Of a DNA stretch of 64,000 bases, positions 34,201 through 41,746 are shown in pieces. The notes below the pieces were generated by a model, which was given only the letters and a program-made list of their open reading frames with translations, had not been told where the DNA came from and searched no databases. Numbering within the stretch: position 1 is the stretch's first letter; the number at the start of each line of letters is the position of its first letter. The DNA is from Opitutaceae bacterium (GTDB lineage: Bacteria > Verrucomicrobiota > Verrucomicrobiia > Opitutales > Opitutaceae): contig JAIXWY010000004.1 in the NCBI GenBank assembly GCA_027490995.1, forward strand, positions 1 to 64,000, in the 5' to 3' direction. A program made the position numbers and the translations under genes.

Positions 34201-34390
34201 GGCAGCGGCTCCGGACGGGGTTGCCAAGACGGGCGAAAACACGCGAGGAGCTTAGCGTCTGGAGCAAGGCTCCGGCAAGCGTGGGCTGCTGGAAGTTCGC
34301 CAAAGTTTTCCAGTACCGAAGGGCGCGCTGAAATTTCAATTTCGGGGTCGGAAGTGACAGCGCGCTTTTCTGGGTTAAAGGTGGCCGCGC

Positions 34391-36427
34391 ATGACGATCC
34401 GAGAACCGATTGCCCGCGAGTTGAGCCGTGGTGGTTTGGCTTTTCCGGCTTGGTGGCGAGCCGTTGTGTTTTTTGTCGCGGTGGCCGCGGTGGCGGCGAG
34501 CGCGGCGCTCCATGGAGCGAGCGCTTGGCCTTCGACGGGGAGTCCCGACGCGCTGGTCCCGACGCGGCCGGTGGTGGACGCCGCCGTGAAGAAGGCGGAG
34601 TTGACGGCGCCGCCGCCGACCGGTGCGGTGGTGGCGGTGCCCCGGCGTTTGGCGCGTAGCGAGGCATTTCTGGGGGTACACTTCGACTTTCATGCCGGTC
34701 CGGACGGCACGGAGATTGGGCGACGGACGACGCTGGAGGCGGTGGCGGCCGTGCTGGACTTGGTGCGACCGGATTTTGTCCAGGTGGATGGCAAAGGGCA
34801 CGCTGGCTATGCGAGTTGGCCGACCCGGTTTGGCACCGCGGCCCCTGGCTTTGTGCGCGATGCGCTGAAAATTTGGCGGGAAGTGACGGCTGCTCGGGGC
34901 GTCTCGCTTTACGTGCATTACTCCGGCGTGTGGGACAGCATGGCGGTGAAGCGTCCGGGCTGGGCGGTGCAGCGTGCGGATGGCACGCCAGATGAGCGCG
35001 CGACGTCATTCTGGGGTCCATACCTCCAGCAGCAGATGCTGCCGCAGCTGCGGGAGTTGGCTGGAGACTATGGCGTGGACGGCGTATGGGTGGATGGGGA
35101 CTGCTGGTCGGTCGAGGCGGATTATCGACCGGAGGCCGTGGCCGAATTTCTGCGGGTGACTGGAGGACGGTACGCTCAAGTACCCCGTGGGGTCGCCGAG
35201 CCGGGTTGGGACGATTGGATGAACCTTCACCGGGAAGCCTATCGCCGGTTTCTGGGTCGATACGTCGCGGAGATGGCGAGCAGCCATCCCCGCTTCGAAG
35301 TCTGTAGCAACTGGGCGTTTAGCGATCATATGCCGGAGCCGGTGACGGTGCCGGTGGCGCTGCTCTCGGGGGACCTTAGTTGGAAGGACAGCGTGAATGC
35401 GGCCCGGCTGGGCGCGCGTTATCTCGCGTGGCAGGGGCGCCCCTGGGACCTCATGGCGTGGAGCTTTGTGCTGGACGGAGATCGGCGCCGAGCGAAGGGC
35501 GCGCGCCAGATTGAGCGCGAACTCGCGTTGGTCATGGCGCAGGGAGGATCGGTGCAGGTCTATTTCGGGCAAGAGCGGGATGCATCCGTAGACATGGAAA
35601 AGCTCGCGGTGATGGGTGAAGTCGCGGCCTTTTGCCGTGCGCGGCAGCCTTGGGTTCACGGCGGAGTGCCGATGAGCGACGTGGCGGTGATCTTGTCGAC
35701 CGAGGCGACGTATCGCGGAAACCCCACCCCCTTTGGGCGCCGTCAGGCGGACGTCCGACACGCCTTGCGTGCGTTGGTGGAGCGCGGATGGACGGTGGAC
35801 GTCGTGGGCGAACATGCGTTGCGGACCGATCCCTTGCGCCATCGGGTGGTGGTGGTCCCCGACCGGGCCGGACCGGGTCCAGAGCTGGCGGCCGTGCTGG
35901 CGGACCGGGTGGCGCGCGGCGGTGACGTCGTGCTGGCCGGATCCTCCGTGGCGTTTCAGACGGCGCAGGCCGCTGCTTTGCCGCTGGCCGGGGCTGTGGG
36001 AACGGTGGTGGTGCTTGCTCCGTCGGGGGATGACACCCGTGCGGGCTCGGCCCTGGCGGACTCGCTGGTGAGGGCGGTGGAGCAACGTGTGCCCGTCCCC
36101 ACGGTGCGGATTTCCGGTGTACCAGTCGGAACGGTCGAGGTGGTGACGACTCGCAAGGATGACGCTGCCGTGCTGCACGTGATCAACACCTCCGGTCCGC
36201 ACGCTACGGAGCTGGTGGTAGATCGCATTGACCCCACCGGCCCCGTGACCGTGGACTGGCGACGCCCGGCGGCCCCGCGGGAGGTTATGCTACAGCCCGG
36301 ATCACGCCCGGTCGACTGGGCTTACTCGAACGGAGTCCTGCGTGTGACGGTCCCGCGGATCGACGTGCACGAGATCATCGTCGTGCGCGACGAACGAAGC
36401 GGGGCGGTGGCTTCGGGATCGGACTAG
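34391..36427 (+). CDS. Exported glycoside hydrolase, alpha-L-fucosidase/GHL6-like
   Basis: A 678-residue protein with one N-terminal hydrophobic helix (WWRAVVFFVAVAAVAASAAL), either signal peptide or anchor. A TIM-barrel-like domain (about 90-420) begins LGVHFDFHAGPDG and contains LYVHYSGVWDS, then DGVWVDGDCW. D235 lies in the position of the GH29-type nucleophile. Residues of about 430-590 resemble the glutamine-amidotransferase-like domain of beta-galactosidases, and a small beta domain ends the protein. The specificity is unknown; similarity to hypothetical glycosyl hydrolase family GHL6 is the safest statement. An AAAGGTGG precedes the ATG. The stop overlaps the convergent NagA gene by four bases. 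Confidence 0.72.
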   Translation: MTIREPIARELSRGGLAFPAWWRAVVFFVAVAAVAASAALHGASAWPSTGSPDALVPTRPVVDAAVKKAELTAPPPTGAVVAVPRRLARSEAFLGVHFDFHAGPDGTEIGRRTTLEAVAAVLDLVRPDFVQVDGKGHAGYASWPTRFGTAAPGFVRDALKIWREVTAARGVSLYVHYSGVWDSMAVKRPGWAVQRADGTPDERATSFWGPYLQQQMLPQLRELAGDYGVDGVWVDGDCWSVEADYRPEAVAEFLRVTGGRYAQVPRGVAEPGWDDWMNLHREAYRRFLGRYVAEMASSHPRFEVCSNWAFSDHMPEPVTVPVALLSGDLSWKDSVNAARLGARYLAWQGRPWDLMAWSFVLDGDRRRAKGARQIERELALVMAQGGSVQVYFGQERDASVDMEKLAVMGEVAAFCRARQPWVHGGVPMSDVAVILSTEATYRGNPTPFGRRQADVRHALRALVERGWTVDVVGEHALRTDPLRHRVVVVPDRAGPGPELAAVLADRVARGGDVVLAGSSVAFQTAQAAALPLAGAVGTVVVLAPSGDDTRAGSALADSLVRAVEQRVPVPTVRISGVPVGTVEVVTTRKDDAAVLHVINTSGPHATELVVDRIDPTGPVTVDWRRPAAPREVMLQPGSRPVDWAYSNGVLRVTVPRIDVHEIIVVRDERSGAVASGSD

Positions 36428-37611
36428 GCGGACTCTGCAGACCAGACCACCTCACCGCCGACCCACGTGGTGCGCGCGGTGAAGTCATCGTTCCACAGCA
36501 CAAGGTCGGCGTCGGCTCCGACGGCGAGGCGTCCCTTGCGCTCTAGCCCGACAACGGCGGCGGGGCTGGAGGTGCCGAGGGCCCAGATCTGTTCGGTGGG
36601 CAAACGGAGCCAGCGGTGGAGATTGGCGATGCCGACGTCCATAGTCAGCGCGCTGCCGGCGAGGCTGCCGTGGTTCGGGTGCTTGGGATCGTGGATCCGT
36701 GCGGCGTTGCCGGCGGCGACCTTGACGGGGAATCCGAAGGTCGTGGGGTAGATGCCGTCTGGCAGGCCGGCGCCCACATTGGAGTCGGTGATCAGCACCA
36801 CTCCACCCGGCCCCTTGGCGGCGAGGGCGGCGCGGATGGCGACGGGTTCGACGTGGACGCCGTCGCAGATGAAGTCGACGCGGCAACGCGGATCGGCGAG
36901 GATGGCCTCGACGGCGCCGCAAGGACGGACCCCGGGCTCGCGGACCTCCGGCACAGGAAACACGTCGTAGAAGTGGGTGGCGTGGCGGGCGCCGGCGTCG
37001 ACCGCTCGCTCGGTTTCCTCGACCGACGCGTGCGTGTGGGTGATGAAAGGCGTGATCCCCCGTTCGACGAGGCGCTCGATCACCGGAAGGATCTTCGGCG
37101 TGTCTGGGCTGATGGACATCGCGCGGGTGCGACCGTGAGTGGCGGCGAGGAGCTCATCGAGCAGACCCAAATCCCCCGGGATGGTGTCCGCGCCGGCCCC
37201 TGGAAGGCGGAGGAAAGGACCCTCCAGATGCCAGCCTGGAACGGACACCCCGCGGGCGGAGCCGAGGGCGCGGGACAACGCGTCCAAGTGGGGCAGCGAC
37301 GGTCGCGTCATCACGCGATAGAGCGTTGGCAGGACGGACGTCGTGCCGAACCGTCCGAGGAAGGCGAGTCCGGCCAGCAAGCTTTCCGGCGACTGCTCGT
37401 AGAGCCACGAACCCACCCCGTGGGTATGGAGGTCGATCAGCCCCGGAGTGACGCGCCGTCCACCCGCGTTGATCCGGCGCGTGTCGGGTGGGACGGTGGA
37501 CTCCGGGGGATTGAGGGCGGCGATGGAGCCTTCGGACAGCAGGAGGCTCCCCGGGGTGGAGCGCTCGCCCGGGAAGACCAGCGTGGCGTGGGTGATGAGG
37601 GTGGAGCCCAT
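36424..37611 (-). CDS. nagA: N-acetylglucosamine-6-phosphate deacetylase
   Basis: A 395-residue amidohydrolase of full family length. Visible are the HxH-bearing PGLIDLHTHGVG (H62, H64), metal ligand E130 in GWHLEGPFL, THTHAS, the zinc-region histidine in HATHFYDVFP, CDGVHV, and catalytic aspartate in LITDSNVGAG. It closes with ALGTSSPAAVVGLERKGRLAVGADADLVLW, typical of NagA. It produces GlcN-6-phosphate and acetate from GlcNAc-6-phosphate or acts on an analogue. It starts four bases after the stop of the HisD-family gene, so the two are co-translated in one operon with the Nramp-like transporter. Confidence 0.88.
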   Translation of the reverse strand: MGSTLITHATLVFPGERSTPGSLLLSEGSIAALNPPESTVPPDTRRINAGGRRVTPGLIDLHTHGVGSWLYEQSPESLLAGLAFLGRFGTTSVLPTLYRVMTRPSLPHLDALSRALGSARGVSVPGWHLEGPFLRLPGAGADTIPGDLGLLDELLAATHGRTRAMSISPDTPKILPVIERLVERGITPFITHTHASVEETERAVDAGARHATHFYDVFPVPEVREPGVRPCGAVEAILADPRCRVDFICDGVHVEPVAIRAALAAKGPGGVVLITDSNVGAGLPDGIYPTTFGFPVKVAAGNAARIHDPKHPNHGSLAGSALTMDVGIANLHRWLRLPTEQIWALGTSSPAAVVGLERKGRLAVGADADLVLWNDDFTARTTWVGGEVVWSAESA

Positions 37612-37614
37612 GGC

Positions 37615-38898
37615 TTAAGATGAGGAGGCGCGAGCGCCGTAGCGATCGACCCGCACGCGGGCGGTGATGGCGTGGGCCTCCATGCGTTCCACGTCGCATT
37701 GGCGGGCGGTCACCTCGCCCACCTCGCGGCTCGCGGCCGGGGTCATGCGTTGGTAGGTCACCGTCTTGAGGAATTTACCCACCCAGACTCCGCCGGTGTA
37801 GCGCGCGGAGCGTGACGTCGGGAGGATGTGGTTGGTGCCGATGCTCTTGTCGCCGTAGGCGACGGTGGTTTCCTCGCCGATGAACAGAGATCCGTAGTTG
37901 CGCAGCCGTGACTGATAGAAATCGGGATCGCGGACGTGGAGCTCGAGATGTTCGGGGGCGTAGTCGTCGCTCAGACGGATGGCCTCGGTGGCGTCGTCGG
38001 CAACGTAGAGTTTGCCGTGGCTGGCCCAGGATTGGGCGGCGATCTCGCGGGTGGGCAGCACGGCGAGCTGGCGTTCGAGCTCGCGGAGCACGGCGCGGCC
38101 GAAAGCCTCGCTGAGGCAGACGCAGAGCTGACCGCTGGCGGGATCGTGTTCGGCTTGGCCGAGCAAGTCGCAGGCGACGAGGGAAGGATCGGCGGAGTCG
38201 TCAGCGATGACCGCGATCTCGGTGGGCCCGGCGAGCAGATCGATCCCGCATTGCCCGAAGAGCTGTCGCTTTGCCTCGGCGACGAACTTGTTGCCGGCGC
38301 CGCAAAGGATGTCGACGGGTTCGACGACGCCCATCCCGTAGGCCATGAGCGCCATGGCGGGTACCCCGCCGAGCACGAAGATCCGGTCGGCGCCGGCGCG
38401 CTTCATGGCGTTGATCGTGGCGGGGTAAGCGCCCCCGCCGCGAACGGGCGGGGTGCAGGCGACGACGGTATCGACCCCGGCGACCTTGGCGGGGATGATG
38501 CTCATCTGGGCGGAGCCGAACATCGGGTAGCGGCCTCCGGGGATGTAGCTACCGACGCGTTGGACGGGCACGTGGCGGTGGCCCAGCCAGACGCCCGGCT
38601 GGGATTCGATTTCGAGTGGCTGGAGGGTGCGCAGCTGAGCCTCGGCAAAACGGCGGACGTTGCCTTGGCAGTAGTCGGTGTCGCGGATCAGTTGATCGGA
38701 GCAGGTGCGGATGGACTCGGCGATTTGGCCCTCGGATAGCTCAAAGCTGGGCGGGTCCCAGCCATCGAAGCGCCGACTCAGGTCGCGCACGGCCGCCAGC
38801 CCGCGGAGCTTGAGATCGGCGAGCAAGTCGGCGACGACGCGGGACGTTTCGGGATCGGACTCGAAGAGGCGGTGGCCGCCTTCCTTGATCACCAGCAT
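37615..38898 (-). CDS. HisD-family NAD-dependent alcohol dehydrogenase, HpsN-like
   Basis: A 427-residue member of the histidinol dehydrogenase family. The zinc ligands Q248, H251, D350 and H409 and the catalytic E316-H317 (YAPEHLEL) are all present. However, no histidine biosynthesis genes are near. Two stretches differ from true HisD and resemble the catabolic branch typified by sulfopropanediol 3-dehydrogenase (HpsN): IPGGRYPMFGSAQMS, and SIGTNHILPT followed by ARYTGGVWVGKFLKTVTYQ. It probably oxidises a small alcohol to the acid with NAD. The operon context (Nramp-like transporter before it, NagA after it) points to catabolism. The true substrate is not predictable from sequence alone. 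Confidence 0.8.
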   Translation of the reverse strand: MLVIKEGGHRLFESDPETSRVVADLLADLKLRGLAAVRDLSRRFDGWDPPSFELSEGQIAESIRTCSDQLIRDTDYCQGNVRRFAEAQLRTLQPLEIESQPGVWLGHRHVPVQRVGSYIPGGRYPMFGSAQMSIIPAKVAGVDTVVACTPPVRGGGAYPATINAMKRAGADRIFVLGGVPAMALMAYGMGVVEPVDILCGAGNKFVAEAKRQLFGQCGIDLLAGPTEIAVIADDSADPSLVACDLLGQAEHDPASGQLCVCLSEAFGRAVLRELERQLAVLPTREIAAQSWASHGKLYVADDATEAIRLSDDYAPEHLELHVRDPDFYQSRLRNYGSLFIGEETTVAYGDKSIGTNHILPTSRSARYTGGVWVGKFLKTVTYQRMTPAASREVGEVTARQCDVERMEAHAITARVRVDRYGARASSS

Positions 38899-38940
38899 GG
38901 GAGGGAGGGGTGTGGAGTGGCGGAGCTGCTGTGGGAATGC

Positions 38941-40488
38941 TCAGCTGCGGAGGGCGATGGTGAGAGTGAGCCCGGCCATGCTGAGAAAGTAGACCCCGGA
39001 AACCCCGAGGGCGATCCGGGAGGCCCAACTCGGGCGCAGCGGTGGCGGCAGCAAGCGTACGTTCACGACGAGAGTGTGGAGGCAGCTCAGGCCGAGCGCG
39101 ACGTTGGCGACGTTGGCGGAAACGATGACGAGCCAGAGCGGGTTGGCGAAGCTGAGAAATGCGCCGGCCATGACCAAGTAGGCGACGAGAAAGCCGTAGT
39201 AGATCCACTTCACGCGCTGCGGATCGAGTTTCTGGAACCGACCGAACGACGTCCACGTGATGTCGACCCAGCGACGGAGGAACCCATCGACGGTGGTGAT
39301 TACGACGGGGAAGAAGATGAGGAAGCCGCAGAGCAGCATTCCATGCCAGAGCAGGTCGCCGATGAAGCCGCCGACGCGGCTGCTGGCGCCCTCGGCCATC
39401 ATGCCGGCGAGCACCCACCGATCTGCGATGGTGCCGCGGGGGACGACGGCGAGGGAGATGAGGGCGGGGAGCGCGAGACCGATCAAGGAGGCGGGAATCC
39501 AGACCAGCCATTGATCCAGGCGGACCATGCGCAGCCAGCCCCGCCAGCGCTCAAGCGCAGTGGGGGTGGGGCTGAAGACCGTGCCCGTGTGGGCGAGCTC
39601 CAGATCGAGCCCGCGGACCGCGCTTGGGATGGCGCCGACCTTTCCGCCCATGCCCCAGCCCTGCTCGCGGATGTAGGCGCAGATGGTGGATTGGGTGAGA
39701 CCGCCGACCCCGGCGATTGCGGCGAGGGCGGTGACGAGCTGGAGGGACGCGCCGTCGAGCTCGGGCAGCGGTTCGCCCCGTTGCAGCTGGGTGAACACAT
39801 TCACGACGGTCCCATCCGCGGCTGGCAAGGAACCGAAAGACAGGAACCCCAGCGCCACCTCGCGCACGTCCGACCACGAAGCGAGGAAGAATGAGACCAG
39901 CAGCGTGAAACCCAGCACGTAGAACACCTTCACCATCACGAGGGCCTTGACCATCCGGTAGATCGTCCCACCGAAAATCAGCGGGATGGGAAACAGGATC
40001 AGCACCACGTAGGTGAGCGTCCGCATCAGATCGGTTTCGGTCGCGGGATTGGGGATGCGGCCCAGCAGCACGGCGGCGAGCGTGACGGCGACACCGGCGA
40101 GTTGGTAGGGGAGCATCGACCAGAAATCGACCACGGCGTAAACGATGGTCCAGAAACGTGAGCCTGGTTTCAGGCGCAGCTTGCCGGTCATGATGCTCTC
40201 GCCGGTGAACAACGTGTAGCGGCTGGCTTCGACGTTGTAGATGTACTGGGCGCAGAGCGTCAGCACGGTGATCCAGAGCAGCGCGCCGCCGTAGCGTGCG
40301 GTGACGGCGGGACCGATGAGCCATTCGCCCGCTCCGAGGGAGGCGCCAGCCATGACGATGCCGGGGCCGAGGAGATCGCGCCATGTCCGGCGGTGAGGGG
40401 CGGGGAGCTCGCCTTTATTCCAGGCGGGCAGGCCGGTGCGGCATTCGCGTGGAAGTGCGGCACCGCCGGGCGGGTCGACGTGAGTCAT
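38941..40488 (-). CDS. Nramp-related membrane transporter lacking the metal-binding motifs
   Basis: A 515-residue polytopic protein with about eleven or twelve membrane helices. It begins LLGPGIVMAGASLGAGEWLIGP, the place of the Nramp helix-1 DPGN motif. That motif is absent and is replaced by a Gly/Ala-rich sequence ending GEWL. The helix-6 MPH motif is also not visible (region AAIAGVGGLTQSTICAYIREQG). Such proteins occur in Planctomycetes and Verrucomicrobia and may not carry divalent metals. The ATG at 40488 was chosen because the upstream extension overlaps another gene and is not hydrophobic. It is 42 bases upstream of the HisD-family gene and likely supplies its substrate. Confidence 0.8.
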   Translation of the reverse strand: MTHVDPPGGAALPRECRTGLPAWNKGELPAPHRRTWRDLLGPGIVMAGASLGAGEWLIGPAVTARYGGALLWITVLTLCAQYIYNVEASRYTLFTGESIMTGKLRLKPGSRFWTIVYAVVDFWSMLPYQLAGVAVTLAAVLLGRIPNPATETDLMRTLTYVVLILFPIPLIFGGTIYRMVKALVMVKVFYVLGFTLLVSFFLASWSDVREVALGFLSFGSLPAADGTVVNVFTQLQRGEPLPELDGASLQLVTALAAIAGVGGLTQSTICAYIREQGWGMGGKVGAIPSAVRGLDLELAHTGTVFSPTPTALERWRGWLRMVRLDQWLVWIPASLIGLALPALISLAVVPRGTIADRWVLAGMMAEGASSRVGGFIGDLLWHGMLLCGFLIFFPVVITTVDGFLRRWVDITWTSFGRFQKLDPQRVKWIYYGFLVAYLVMAGAFLSFANPLWLVIVSANVANVALGLSCLHTLVVNVRLLPPPLRPSWASRIALGVSGVYFLSMAGLTLTIALRS

Positions 40489-40574
40489 GCGCGGGGTGGG
40501 GGGAGGGGTGTATGGATCGGGACACCACTCGACGGGCGAGGCAAGCCTCGCGGGCCGAAGGAACGGAGGAAGGC

Positions 40575-41117
40575 TTACTGGCCAGGCAGGGCCCGCCGGA
40601 TCTCGGTGCGGATCGCCACGAGCGCGAGATTCATGTCGTGGATGAACGCGGCGATGGAGCTGATCAGGCAGACGAGGCTGGCGGAGAACAGTGCGATGGC
40701 GGCGACACCGGCCTCCCAGTTGAGCAACGTGGCCACGAACAGCAGGAGGATGAGGAGGGCGACGAGGAGTGCGGCCACGGAGGCGCCGATGATGGCGAAC
40801 CGCAGGATCCCGCTGCGCCGGTGGAGGATCGCGACCTGCGACGCGATTTCGCTCGCGAGCGGGTGGTGGGGCTGGCCGAGGAGTTCGCGCGTCAGCAACC
40901 GAGCGCGGTCGACGATCCGGCCGAACCGATTCGTGAGCATCACGAGCAGCAGCCCGATTCCGGAGATCAGGATTACGGGCCCGACCGCAAGCTGCAGGAT
41001 CGGAATGAGCGTGGGAAGGGACGGCGGGTGCACGTCCGTGAGCGTGGACACTTTCCGGCATTTTCCGAGGCGGAACCGTGGCCGGGTGCAGGCCCGAACC
41101 CGCGCGGCCGTCTTCAT
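40575..41117 (-). CDS. DUF2721 membrane protein
   Basis: A 180-residue protein with three hydrophobic segments: ILQLAVGPVILISGIGLLLVML, IIGASVAALLVALLILLLFVATLL and AIALFSASLVCLISSIAAFI. Between the first two sits the conserved NRFGRIVDRARLLTREL. This is the DUF2721 pattern; function is unknown. The real start may be one of several codons downstream of the ATG at 41117, since the first 25 residues are basic and atypical. It lies 86 bases upstream of the Nramp-like gene and may share its transcript. Confidence 0.75.
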   Translation of the reverse strand: MKTAARVRACTRPRFRLGKCRKVSTLTDVHPPSLPTLIPILQLAVGPVILISGIGLLLVMLTNRFGRIVDRARLLTRELLGQPHHPLASEIASQVAILHRRSGILRFAIIGASVAALLVALLILLLFVATLLNWEAGVAAIALFSASLVCLISSIAAFIHDMNLALVAIRTEIRRALPGQ

Positions 41118-41164
41118 CGGTGGTCGCTTGCCTCAGCGCCCCGGTGTGGCAGGTTCGGGCCGCG

Positions 41165-41728
41165 ATGAGCACTCCTGCTACTTCCGCCCCGTTGGTCCTC
41201 CCCGAACAGTTCACCACTGCGCGCCTGCAGGCCCGCCCCGCGCGGGTGGCGGACGCGGCGGAGATCTTTGCGGCCTACGCGGCGGACCCGGAGGTCACGC
41301 GCTACCTGAGTTGGCGGTACCATGCGACGGTCGCGACCGTGGAGCAGTTTCTCGGCCTGCTGGAGAACGCGTGGGCGACCGGGACCGGGCACCGCGGGTA
41401 CGTGTTGCGCCTCCGGTCGACGGGCGAGGTTGTCGGCTCGATCGGCCTGGAACAGAAAGGCGCCGCGGTCATGTTTGGCTACGTCCTCGGAAAAAAGTAT
41501 TGGGGTAAAGGATACATGGCGGAGGCGCTGGTTCATCTGGTGGACTGGTCCCTGGCGCAGCCGGGTATCTACCGAGCTTGGGCGTTCTGCGACGTCGACA
41601 ACCCGGGGTCGGCCCGGGTGATGGAGAAAGCGGGCATGACGCTGGAAGGCCGCCTGAGGCGCTGGCACGTGTGCCCGGGCATCGGTGGCGAGCCCCGCGA
41701 CTGCGCGGTGTATGCCCGGGTGCGGTGA
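41165..41728 (+). CDS. GNAT N-acetyltransferase, RimJ/RimL type
   Basis: A 187-residue acetyltransferase of the RimJ/RimL-like GNAT group. Motifs are the substrate-side FTTARLQARPARVADAAEI, the beta4 strand VGSIGLEQK, the acetyl-CoA loop GYVLGKKYWGKGYMAEAL (Q/RxxGxG/A pattern) and DVDNPGSARVMEKAGMTLEGRLR. Substrate could be a ribosomal protein, another N-terminus or a small amine. The start ATG at 41165 fits the family N-terminus. It converges on the phosphatase gene at 41747. Confidence 0.88.
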   Translation: MSTPATSAPLVLPEQFTTARLQARPARVADAAEIFAAYAADPEVTRYLSWRYHATVATVEQFLGLLENAWATGTGHRGYVLRLRSTGEVVGSIGLEQKGAAVMFGYVLGKKYWGKGYMAEALVHLVDWSLAQPGIYRAWAFCDVDNPGSARVMEKAGMTLEGRLRRWHVCPGIGGEPRDCAVYARVR

Positions 41729-41746
41729 GGGTCCGCCCCGGCGGGG

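Noticed and set aside
37615-38898. Annotation as histidinol dehydrogenase of histidine biosynthesis.
   Set aside because: Zinc ligands fit the family, but there are no his genes nearby, and the GRYPM and GTNHILPT/GVWVGKFLKTVTYQ regions resemble catabolic HpsN-type enzymes; the operon is catabolic in appearance.
40489-41217. Upstream extension of the Nramp-like frame.
   Set aside because: It overlaps the DUF2721 gene and is Arg/Pro/His-rich, not membrane-like; ATG 40488 begins the family-type sequence.
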